Positions 1 to 6,239 of a stretch of 16,777 nt of DNA are shown here, piece after piece (position 1 is the first letter of the stretch; each line of letters begins with the position of its first letter). Position numbers and translations under genes: made by a program. The notes under the pieces were generated by a model. It was not told where the DNA came from and did no database searches. It saw only the letters and a program-made list of their open reading frames with translations. Origin of the DNA: Bacteroidales bacterium (GTDB lineage: Bacteria > Bacteroidota > Bacteroidia > Bacteroidales > P3); the NCBI GenBank assembly GCA_004551865.1, contig SFPR01000038.1:1-16777 (forward strand), given 5' to 3'.

Positions 1-27
1 TAAGTGAAAAATCTGACATGACAAAAT

Positions 28-52
28 CCTGAGCAACTTTTTGTTGCTCAGG
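28..52 (-). terminator. Rho-independent terminator after the ATPase/nuclease pair
   Basis: A perfect 10-bp inverted repeat (CCTGAGCAAC and GTTGCTCAGG) encloses a 5-nt loop of T (A on the minus strand). On the minus strand it is followed by ATTTTGTCA, a short T-rich stretch. It lies about 47 nt beyond the stop codon of the nuclease-like gene at 100, so it most likely ends the minus-strand operon. It could also serve a plus-strand gene to the left of the window. Confidence 0.7.
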
Positions 53-99
53 TGCTTAAAAAGTATAATTTATAATGGTTTTGCGGAATTAAGGTAAAA

Positions 100-606
100 C
101 TAAAATGTTATCTTGGTTTCGGGTCGGAGAGTAAACTTGTATTTGGTACGAAAGTGTTCTATTTCGTCTTTTCTGTTGTATGGGAACTGAGGGTGGGCGA
201 TATTGGCAATGTATGCCCGCTTGGTTTTGAATGAAGAGGGGTCGTGGTTTTGGAGAAATAGTCTGATTGTGTTCTCCAACTGTGAAAGAGCTTCGGCAAA
301 GCCTTTCGAGCGAGTGTCTTTGAGTTCTATGAATGCAAGAATTTGATTTTGTTCGACAAGCAACATTCCGTCGCAGGTGCTTTCTTTGCTTTTTCCATCG
401 GATTTGTAGATGATAATGTTGTTATCTATGGGAACAAATTGAAATGTTCGCTCTTTGGGATTGTTTATGGTGGCATTCCACCTTAGGCTTTTGTCGCAGG
501 TGGTGAATGCAGGCAGGGAATTCTTCGGGTCAATGATGCCGCAGTCCGAATGCTTCTTTTCTTCTTCTATGCGGTAGGATTGTTTCAAAAAGCTGAGCTT
601 ACTCAT
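100..606 (-). CDS. Small PD-(D/E)XK nuclease-like protein, partner of the adjacent ATPase
   Basis: I do not recognise this 168-residue protein as a named family. It carries the pattern of a PD-(D/E)XK phosphodiesterase core: Asp79 (in CDGMLL), a beta strand ending in Glu94-Leu-Lys96 (AFIELKD), then a helix with Gln109-Leu (ALSQLENT). This matches the usual D, ExK, Q arrangement of restriction and repair nucleases. There is no signal peptide or membrane segment, so it should be cytoplasmic. The ATG at 604-606 overlaps the stop of the upstream ATPase gene (ATGAGTAA, 8 nt shared), implying translational coupling and a joint function. A terminator follows at 28-52. Nuclease activity is inferred from the motif only. 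It could instead be an inactive, DNA-binding member of the fold. I am confident it is a real gene and moderately confident of the fold. Confidence 0.75.
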   Translation of the reverse strand: MSKLSFLKQSYRIEEEKKHSDCGIIDPKNSLPAFTTCDKSLRWNATINNPKERTFQFVPIDNNIIIYKSDGKSKESTCDGMLLVEQNQILAFIELKDTRSKGFAEALSQLENTIRLFLQNHDPSSFKTKRAYIANIAHPQFPYNRKDEIEHFRTKYKFTLRPETKITF

Positions 607-1828
607 AGCGCATCTGTATTTCGACCAAGTCGGAGTATTTGGTATTGGTGTTCATTAATATGGTGTTAAGATAGTTGTCATCGGTCGGAATATCTTCATA
701 TTTTGGTAGTTGGCAGATATTGCCTTCCAAATCTATTTGGTATATTGATACTTTCTCTCCGTCTATTGCAGACCCCAACGGCACAATGGTATCAATAGTT
801 TGCCTATCCTTGGCGTCAGTTGCTATTTGTGCTACCTGAAAAGCCTTGATTGCAAGCATTATAAAGTTAATCATGTATGGGCTGTGTGTGGTGAAGAGCA
901 GCTGGTTGTCGGCTTGTGCCGAAAGTCTTATCAATTCGTAGAGTACTTTCTCTTGTGAGTCGGGAAAGAGGTTTTGTTCGGGTTCTTCAATGATGCTTAT
1001 CAGTCGTTTGTTGATGTTGTCGGATAGTTTTTTTATAAGGAGACTTCTTGTGGTGTCGTCTATTGTGTCGTCAAGCAAAAGCGAGTGTATTCTCTTGTCG
1101 ATTGTTTCCTGCTCTTTCGAGGTTGCTTTGGTGGTGTTGGATTGCTTTCCGAGGCAGGTGCATTCATAAAGGTGGTTGAGAGTGATGTAAAGAGGGGTTG
1201 CAGATTGCAATCCGCTTGAGGCTTTGTCAATTCTAACGGTATGGTCAGAAGCAACAATGCGTCCTATCTGATTGAGTGTGTCGTAGTGAAAGCGTACTTT
1301 GTTGATTGGAAGTGATACGTCTTCTGACATGGACTGACAGGCTTGGCGATAGTCGGTTTGTAGGGTCAAGAGCGATTCGGGCAGTCCTTTGATTGCCGAA
1401 GCCTTTTCTACTATTGAGCTTAGTAGGTTTCGCTCCGCGGGATAGTACATGACTTGTGGTCGTTGGTAACCTATGTTATCAATGTGTTCGGTGAGGCTGA
1501 AAGTTCCTTCCTTATACTCAAAATCGTAACATTGTCCTTTGAAATGAATGTATGTATCGGGACAAACGTAAGTGTCAATGCCGTGATAGGCAAGATATTT
1601 CTTAACAAAACGAGAGTATTGCACCGGATAGCTTGCCTTCATTTCTCCTCTCATGAGTGCTTTTTCAAGCCACACGAATGTGGAATATAGTTTGACCAAG
1701 GTACTCTTGCCTGTGCCTTGCGTGCCACAAAAAACTGATAATTGATTGAGGGACAAATATCCGTCATCTGCTTCGTAACCTGCTTTGATTGGTCCGAAAT
1801 TCTCGACTTTTAGCTTGTTTGTAAACAT
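599..1828 (-). CDS. AAA/ABC-type ATPase (OLD/AAA_15-like), no TOPRIM domain
   Basis: This is a 409-residue cytoplasmic P-loop ATPase of the ABC/SMC-like class. In order it shows Walker A GTQGTGKST (about 35-43), a conserved YYPAER motif (128-133), an ABC-signature-like SSGLQS (204-209), a variable Lys/Thr/Glu-rich insert, Walker B with the catalytic acidic pair in IIEEPEQNLFP (about 279-289), and the switch histidine in TTHSPYMIN (His315). About 90 residues follow the switch, too few for the TOPRIM nuclease of OLD or AriB-type proteins. The nuclease function therefore probably lies in the overlapping downstream gene. I chose the ATG at 1826-1828 because AAGGA lies about 8 nt upstream and the protein then starts at the first beta strand (NKLKVENFGPI). 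An in-frame TTG at 1850-1852 is possible. The gene starts 26 nt after the rsmI stop and is probably co-transcribed with it. ATPase class is clear; biological role is unknown. Confidence 0.85.
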   Translation of the reverse strand: MFTNKLKVENFGPIKAGYEADDGYLSLNQLSVFCGTQGTGKSTLVKLYSTFVWLEKALMRGEMKASYPVQYSRFVKKYLAYHGIDTYVCPDTYIHFKGQCYDFEYKEGTFSLTEHIDNIGYQRPQVMYYPAERNLLSSIVEKASAIKGLPESLLTLQTDYRQACQSMSEDVSLPINKVRFHYDTLNQIGRIVASDHTVRIDKASSGLQSATPLYITLNHLYECTCLGKQSNTTKATSKEQETIDKRIHSLLLDDTIDDTTRSLLIKKLSDNINKRLISIIEEPEQNLFPDSQEKVLYELIRLSAQADNQLLFTTHSPYMINFIMLAIKAFQVAQIATDAKDRQTIDTIVPLGSAIDGEKVSIYQIDLEGNICQLPKYEDIPTDDNYLNTILMNTNTKYSDLVEIQMRYE

Positions 1829-1854
1829 CGTTCTTATCCTTAATTCTTTCAAGT

Positions 1855-2526
1855 TTATTCTTTGCTGCTGCCTTCGACCACTATGACAAATTCTCCCTTG
1901 GGGGTCTTTTCGGCATAGTGTGCAGAGAGTTCGGAGAGCGTGCCTCGCTGAAATTCTTCAAACTTTTTGCTTATCTCTCTTGCAAGACTTGCTCTTCGGT
2001 CTTCGCCAAAGGTTTGCTTGAATTGTTCGAGGGTTTTGGCTATGCGGTGGGGTGATTCGTAAAATATCATTGTTCGTTGCTCGCTTTTGAGGGCTTCGAG
2101 TTTGGATTGTCTGCCTTTTTTGTGCGGTAGGAAGCCTTCAAAACAAAATCTCTCACATGGCAGTCCTGAACCCACAAGTGCAGGTACAAAGGCGGTGGCT
2201 CCGGGTAGCACACTCAGCTCTACTCCGCTGCGAACGCACTCTCTGACAAGCAAAAAGCCGGGGTCGGATATGCCCGGAGTGCCTGCATCGGTTATCAGGG
2301 CTATGTCTTCTCCCGAAAGTAGCCTTTGAACTATGCTCTCAACACTTTGGTGTTCGTTGAACAGGTGGTGGGCTTGCAAGGGGGTGTGTATGTCAAAGTG
2401 GTTGAGAAGTACTCGCGAGGTTCGGGTGTCTTCTGCCAATATGAGGCTGACGCTTTTGAGTACTTCGACGGCTCTGAATGTCATGTCGTCCATGTTGCCT
2501 ACGGGGGTGGGTACAAGGTATAACAT
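1855..2526 (-). CDS. rsmI: 16S rRNA (cytidine1402-2'-O)-methyltransferase RsmI
   Basis: RsmI uses S-adenosylmethionine to 2'-O-methylate C1402 of 16S rRNA in the decoding centre. The 223-residue sequence has the family hallmarks of this tetrapyrrole-methylase fold: VPTPVGN at the N-terminus, AEDTR (31-35), ITDAGTPGISDPG, PGATAFVPALVGSGL, FEGFLPHKKGR and FYESPHR. It is shorter than the E. coli protein (about 286 residues) because the C-terminal extension is missing; the catalytic fold is complete. The ATG at 2524-2526 directly precedes the first beta strand. No Shine-Dalgarno sequence is visible, which is normal in Bacteroidetes. The 113-nt gap upstream to the YebC gene contains a long hairpin. 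The ATPase gene begins 26 nt downstream. Confidence 0.95.
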   Translation of the reverse strand: MLYLVPTPVGNMDDMTFRAVEVLKSVSLILAEDTRTSRVLLNHFDIHTPLQAHHLFNEHQSVESIVQRLLSGEDIALITDAGTPGISDPGFLLVRECVRSGVELSVLPGATAFVPALVGSGLPCERFCFEGFLPHKKGRQSKLEALKSEQRTMIFYESPHRIAKTLEQFKQTFGEDRRASLAREISKKFEEFQRGTLSELSAHYAEKTPKGEFVIVVEGSSKE

Positions 2527-2570
2527 AGGTTCGCTGTGTTTGGTCGTATGCTTGTTTGTATGATATTATT

Positions 2571-2623
2571 CACCCGCAAGGTCATACTTCTGCTTTGAGC
2601 GGAATGCACTGACATTGCGGGTG
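2571..2623 (-). repeat. Long imperfect hairpin in the yebC-rsmI intergenic region
   Basis: The arms 2571-2584 (CACCCGCAAGGTCA) and 2610-2623 (TGACATTGCGGGTG) pair over 13 of 14 positions. The 25-nt loop holds a second stem, TTCTGCT with AGCGGAA, separated by TTG and closed with one G.U pair. Neither strand has a T-run after the stem, so it does not look like a classical terminator. It would lie in the 5' leader of rsmI or in the yebC-rsmI readthrough transcript. It could be an RNA-processing site, a structured leader, or a REP-like dispersed repeat. Confidence 0.6.
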
Positions 2624-2639
2624 GTCTGTCTGACAAAGT

Positions 2640-3380
2640 CTATTCTTCGTCCATCAACTCGTCTGTAAGTTCCAAGGTATGATATACTGCTTGTACATCA
2701 TCGTCTTCTTCCAACATATTGATGAGTTTCATTACTTTTTTGCCTTCTTCCAACGGCAGGCTTGTGGTGCTGTTCGGTATTCTTTGAAGTTCTGCACTTT
2801 CACATTCTATGTTGGCTTCTTCCAATGCTTTTTGCATTGAGGCAAAGTCTTCCATCTTGGTATAGACTGTGAAGTAGTCGTCTTCTCTTTCTATCTCGTC
2901 TGCTCCTGCTTCTATCAATGCCATTTCCAATTCGTCAGGGTCTGCATCTTTGATTGCTATCTGAAATACTCCTTTGCGTTGGAAAATAAAGCTCAATGAG
3001 CCGTTGGTTCCCATTGTTCCGCCAAACTTGTTGAAGATTGAACGTACTGCGGCAACGCTTCGGTTGTTGTTGTCGGTGAGGCACTCGACAAAGACTGCTA
3101 TGCCGTGTGGTGCGTAACACTCAAAGGTGAGTTCTTGTAGTGCTGCGGTGCTTTTGTCGCCTGCTTTGTTAATCGCTCTCTGCAAGGTGTCCTTCGGCAT
3201 ATTTGCTCCCTTGGCATTGGCAACGGCAAGTCTCAAACGTGCGTTTGAATCGGGGTCGGGTCCGCCCTCCTTGACCGCAACGGTGATGTCTTTAATGATT
3301 TTGGAAAAGATTTTTGAACGTTTGCTGTCCAAAGCTCCTTTTTTTCTCTTAATTGTTGACCATTTATTGTGTCCTGACAT
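2640..3380 (-). CDS. YebC/PmpR/TACO1-family protein
   Basis: The 246-residue protein begins with the family signature MSGHNKWSTIKRKKGALDSKR and continues with FSKIIKDITVAVKEGG, NARLRLAVANAKGANMPKD and AINKAG, then the middle alpha/beta domains (ECYAPHGIAVFVE, TDNNNRSVAAVRSIFNKFGG). Full length is typical. Members have been described as transcriptional regulators (PmpR in Pseudomonas) and as translation factors that relieve ribosome stalling at proline runs (YebC, mitochondrial TACO1). Its position between trpS and rsmI, both translation genes, fits the translational role, but that is inference. The ATG at 3378-3380 is fixed by the conserved N-terminus. It lies 43 nt after the trpS stop, most likely in one operon. 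Confidence 0.93.
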   Translation of the reverse strand: MSGHNKWSTIKRKKGALDSKRSKIFSKIIKDITVAVKEGGPDPDSNARLRLAVANAKGANMPKDTLQRAINKAGDKSTAALQELTFECYAPHGIAVFVECLTDNNNRSVAAVRSIFNKFGGTMGTNGSLSFIFQRKGVFQIAIKDADPDELEMALIEAGADEIEREDDYFTVYTKMEDFASMQKALEEANIECESAELQRIPNSTTSLPLEEGKKVMKLINMLEEDDDVQAVYHTLELTDELMDEE

Positions 3381-3423
3381 ACTTTGTTATTGTTTTTATT
3401 GTTTACTATGTATTGTTGTTCTC

Positions 3424-4419
3424 TCAAAAGGGACGAAAGCCTATGATTTCTCGCACTTCCCTGATGGTTTTTGATGCTGACTCCATGGCTTTCTCACAGC
3501 CTTGTCGGGCAACTTTTGACAGGTAGTCGTCGTCTGCTTCGACTTGTTTTATTCTTTCTCTTATTGGTGCAATGAATGTTTCCATGTCTTGGGCAAGTTG
3601 CTTTTTCAAGTCGCCATATCTTATGGTGCAATCGGCATACAGGTCCTCAAACTGACGAACTATGTCCTCCGAACTGACGAGTTTCAAGAGCGAGAAGAGG
3701 TTTTCTATCTCGGGTGTCTTGGGTGAGTTTTTCTCCTGCGGTCCTGCATCGGTTTTGGCTTTCATTATTTTTTTGCGAATGACTTCGGGACTATCAACAA
3801 GATAGAGTGTTGCGGCTTCGCCTACGCTCTTGCTCATCTTGCCGCTGCCGTCCAAGCCGGGAACTTTGACAAGCTCGTTGCCAAAGTTGTATGCTACCGG
3901 TTCGGTAAAGTAATCGACCGAATACATTCGGTTGAACCGTGAAGCAAAGGTGCGTGTCATTTCGAGATGTTGTTCTTGGTCTTTGCCAACAGGTACTGCG
4001 TCTGCTTTGTGAAGAAGTATGTCGGCTGCCATAAGGGTCGGATAGGTGAGCAGTCCTGCATTTACATTCTGCGGGTTTTGTCTTACCTTGTCTTTGAAGG
4101 AGCTTACTCTCTCCAACTCGCCAAGGTAGGCGTTCATGTTCAAAAACATATAAAGCTCAACGACCTGAGGTACTTGGCTCTGGATATAAATCGTTGCTTT
4201 ATCGGGGTCTAAGCCGCACGCTATGTATTGTGCCAAAATGGTTTTGACGTTTTGGTGCAGGTTGGCAGGGTTGGGGTGGGTTGTGAGCAAATGGTAGTCT
4301 GCCACAAAGAAATAACATTTGGCTTGCTCTTGAAGCCGTACAAAATTTTTCAAAGCTCCGAAATAGCTTCCCAAGTGCAGGTTGCCTGTCGGACGCATTC
4401 CGCTGACTATGGTTTTCAT
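3424..4419 (-). CDS. trpS: Tryptophanyl-tRNA synthetase
   Basis: This class I synthetase charges tRNA-Trp with tryptophan in the cytoplasm. The 331 residues match the bacterial TrpS length. The HIGH-type motif appears as PTGNLHLGSY (10-19), the KMSKS loop is intact (194-198), and the TrpS-specific stretches GLLTYPTLMAADILL (about 122-136) and PVGKDQEQHLEMTR (143-156) are present. The start MKTIVSGMRPTG is canonical. A TAATTTTG motif resembling a Bacteroidetes -7 element lies at 4424-4431, only four bases before the ATG. The universal-stress gene upstream ends at 4508, 88 nt away, so the gene may be transcribed from its own promoter, from the upstream operon, or both. Confidence 0.97.
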   Translation of the reverse strand: MKTIVSGMRPTGNLHLGSYFGALKNFVRLQEQAKCYFFVADYHLLTTHPNPANLHQNVKTILAQYIACGLDPDKATIYIQSQVPQVVELYMFLNMNAYLGELERVSSFKDKVRQNPQNVNAGLLTYPTLMAADILLHKADAVPVGKDQEQHLEMTRTFASRFNRMYSVDYFTEPVAYNFGNELVKVPGLDGSGKMSKSVGEAATLYLVDSPEVIRKKIMKAKTDAGPQEKNSPKTPEIENLFSLLKLVSSEDIVRQFEDLYADCTIRYGDLKKQLAQDMETFIAPIRERIKQVEADDDYLSKVARQGCEKAMESASKTIREVREIIGFRPF

Positions 4420-4507
4420 GTTGCAAAATTAGTAAATCTTCCCGAAGTGGCAGAGCTTGAGGGTAAAAAAACGAACCGCCTTTTTGCTTTTGCCAAAGGA
4501 AATGTTG

Positions 4508-5434
4508 TCATTCTTTTACTTCAAACATATCGACCGGCAGGAAGTTGGCAATGAGGTTGTCGGCATTGGTGATTGCCTTTGAGGTGAATGAGAGTGTCGG
4601 TATTTCGCTCTTTTTTATCATGTTCTGTGCCACTGCTCCTATGTAGTTGTCGGTAAGGCTCAACTCTTGGTGGGTCATTATCATCATGATGTCGGCATTG
4701 ACACTCTTGCCATGAGTGAGAATTACTTCTTCTATCGGTCTTTCGTCTTCGATGTATGCCTGAGCTGTTACTTTGATGCCTTCTTGTTCTATTACCCATT
4801 TGGCTTTTTCGAGTTTCTTTACAAGTCGTGAGGATACGAGGTTAGTTCCTCTTTTGACTACTCCTACCAAGTGGACCGTAGATTTGTAGTACTTTGCCCA
4901 TGATATGGCGGCATTTATCTTCTCCAAGGTTTGCTTTGAAAGGTCTATCGGCAAGAGGATATTGTCAAATCGTCCGTTCTCTATGGAGTTTTCGCTCACT
5001 GTTATCACAGGGCAGGGTGCCGAGGCTATGATGTGCATCGTCAATGGTCCGATAAAGTGGAATGCACTGACTGTTGAGGACATCTTTCCCATTATTATAT
5101 ATTGTGCATTGCGAATCTGTGCCTGCTCCAAGATGACTTCGGCAGGCGAACCGTGTTCTACAATATAGCGAATGTTGCCATGGTAGGTTTTTCGGGTTTC
5201 CAAGATGACTTCTTTCAGTTTGTTCTCTACATGTCTTCTCTCTTCTCGCTGCTGTTTTTCGCTTTTGAACAACTCGGCAAAGAAGTTAGATGCCTGCAAG
5301 ACCGACAAAAGGTATATTTGTCCCTTGATAAAGTCCGCAACCTTGATTGCTTCCTGCAAGGCTGTCTTTGCTTTTGGACCAAAATCGTATGGTACCAAGA
5401 CGGTCGGGGTTTTTCTCTGATTGTTTGTTTCCAT
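4508..5434 (-). CDS. Tandem universal stress protein (two UspA domains)
   Basis: The 308-residue cytoplasmic protein holds two UspA-type Rossmann-like domains, about residues 8-150 (TVLVPYDFGPKAKTALQEAI to APCPVITVSE) and 155-290 (FDNILLPIDLSKQTLEKIN to SEIPTLSF). Usp proteins are induced by starvation or stress; some bind ATP through a G-x2-G-x9-G-S/T motif. That motif is not intact in either domain: the first reads GKMSSTVSAFHFIG and the second has THQELSLTDNYIG. A non-nucleotide-binding or altered member is therefore likely. The gene starts 21 nt after recR and precedes trpS in the same direction, suggesting an operon. The precise role is unknown. Confidence 0.88.
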   Translation of the reverse strand: METNNQRKTPTVLVPYDFGPKAKTALQEAIKVADFIKGQIYLLSVLQASNFFAELFKSEKQQREERRHVENKLKEVILETRKTYHGNIRYIVEHGSPAEVILEQAQIRNAQYIIMGKMSSTVSAFHFIGPLTMHIIASAPCPVITVSENSIENGRFDNILLPIDLSKQTLEKINAAISWAKYYKSTVHLVGVVKRGTNLVSSRLVKKLEKAKWVIEQEGIKVTAQAYIEDERPIEEVILTHGKSVNADIMMIMTHQELSLTDNYIGAVAQNMIKKSEIPTLSFTSKAITNADNLIANFLPVDMFEVKE

Positions 5435-5455
5435 GATGCTTCTTTGTATTTGGTT

Positions 5456-6073
5456 TTAATGTTTGTATATTTCGTCAAATGATTGTCTTAGGGCTATCGA
5501 GCGTGCCAGAGTTTGCTCGTCGGCATATTCGACACCCTCTCCCATAGATATTCCGCGAGAAAGGGCGGAGACTTTGATGTTTTCGTGTTCCAAGAGCTTG
5601 TGTATGTAAAATGCTGTGGTATCGCCTTCCATTGTGGTGGGCAGGGCGAGTATAACTTCTTCGACTGCTTCGCTTTTTACTCTCGAAAGCAGTTGGGTTA
5701 TCTTTATATCGCCTACTCCTATTCCCTCAACAGGAGAGATTACTCCGCCAAGGACATGGTAAACCCCTTTGTAGCTGTCGGTGTTCTCTATTGCCATGAC
5801 GTCTTTGATTGTTTCGACAACACAGATTTGCTTTGTGTTGCGTTCTGTGTCTTGACAAATCGGACAAAGTGGTGTATCGGAAAGATTGTTGCACCTTTGG
5901 CAGTGAAAGACTTTGTCTTTGAGGTCGGAAAGACTGTCGGCAAACATGGCGACTGCTTCCTTGTCTTGTTTCAAAAGCCAAAGGGCATAACGCAGTGCAG
6001 TTTTCTCTCCCACTCCGGGCAGTTTGGCAAACTCATTGACTGCTTTTGCAAGCACAGATGATGAATATTCCAT
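5456..6073 (-). CDS. recR: Recombination mediator RecR
   Basis: RecR works with RecO (and RecF) to load RecA onto SSB-coated single-stranded DNA at gaps. The 205-residue protein has the complete architecture: a helix-hairpin-helix (LPGVGEKTALRYA, 18-30), a four-cysteine zinc finger (Cys58, 61, 70, 73), a Toprim domain (ICVVETIKDVMAIE, about 83-96, to ILALPTTMEGDTTA, about 141-154) and the C-terminal Walker-B-like segment (VSALSRGISMGEGVEY). I chose the ATG at 6071-6073 because MEYSSSVLAKAV is the usual RecR N-terminus. An in-frame codon 35 triplets upstream would add an unconserved extension. A TATCTTTG -7 element lies at 6106-6113 on the minus strand, making this gene the likely head of the leftward operon. 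Confidence 0.96.
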   Translation of the reverse strand: MEYSSSVLAKAVNEFAKLPGVGEKTALRYALWLLKQDKEAVAMFADSLSDLKDKVFHCQRCNNLSDTPLCPICQDTERNTKQICVVETIKDVMAIENTDSYKGVYHVLGGVISPVEGIGVGDIKITQLLSRVKSEAVEEVILALPTTMEGDTTAFYIHKLLEHENIKVSALSRGISMGEGVEYADEQTLARSIALRQSFDEIYKH

Positions 6074-6105
6074 ATTTTTCTTACCTTTGCTCTCGTTTTG
6101 TTTGG

Positions 6106-6140
6106 CAAAGATATATATTTTGACGCTTTCTGAGTGCAAA
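6106..6140 (-). promoter_or_regulatory. Probable promoter of the recR operon
   Basis: On the minus strand TATCTTTG (6106-6113) matches the Bacteroidetes TAnnTTTG -7 element exactly. A TTTG lies upstream at 6137-6140, but the spacer is 23 nt rather than about 19-21, so the -33 assignment is weak. The -7 element is about 33 nt before the recR ATG. Confidence 0.5.
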
Positions 6141-6154
6141 ATTGTTGTTTTTGT

Positions 6155-6179
6155 GTTGTAAAAATGCTGTTTTTGCAAC
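6155..6179. repeat. Stem-loop between recR and the symporter gene
   Basis: GTTGTAAAAA (6155-6164) and TTTTTGCAAC (6170-6179) pair over 10 positions with one G.U, around the loop TGCTG. It lies upstream of the recR promoter and 60 nt before the symporter ATG. It could be an operator or part of the symporter leader. The A/T-rich arms make chance a real alternative. Confidence 0.35.
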
Positions 6180-6239
6180 TTGGTGCGGCGATTGTCTCCA
6201 AATGAAACGCTGTATTTTTCAACATTAAACGTTTTTTTG

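Noticed and set aside
1829..1852. Upstream TTG start (1850-1852) for the ATPase gene, 2 nt after the rsmI stop
   Set aside because: The ATG at 1826-1828 has an AAGGA motif at good spacing, and the eight extra residues precede the normal start of the ATPase fold.
4440..4507. Possible terminator between the universal stress gene and trpS (A-run, CGAACCGCC, T-run)
   Set aside because: The A and T runs could pair but there is no GC-rich complementary stem, so no convincing hairpin forms.
5513..6061. 182-codon plus-strand ORF opposite recR
   Set aside because: It is the antisense of a fully conserved recR and shows no recognisable domain.
6074..6178. N-terminal extension of RecR by 35 codons
   Set aside because: RecR proteins start at the MEYSS-like helix, and the extension overlaps the predicted promoter.
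6180..6239. TTG start for the symporter 20 codons upstream of the ATG
   Set aside because: The added residues are polar and unlike an SSS N-terminus; the ATG at 6240 directly precedes the first membrane segment.
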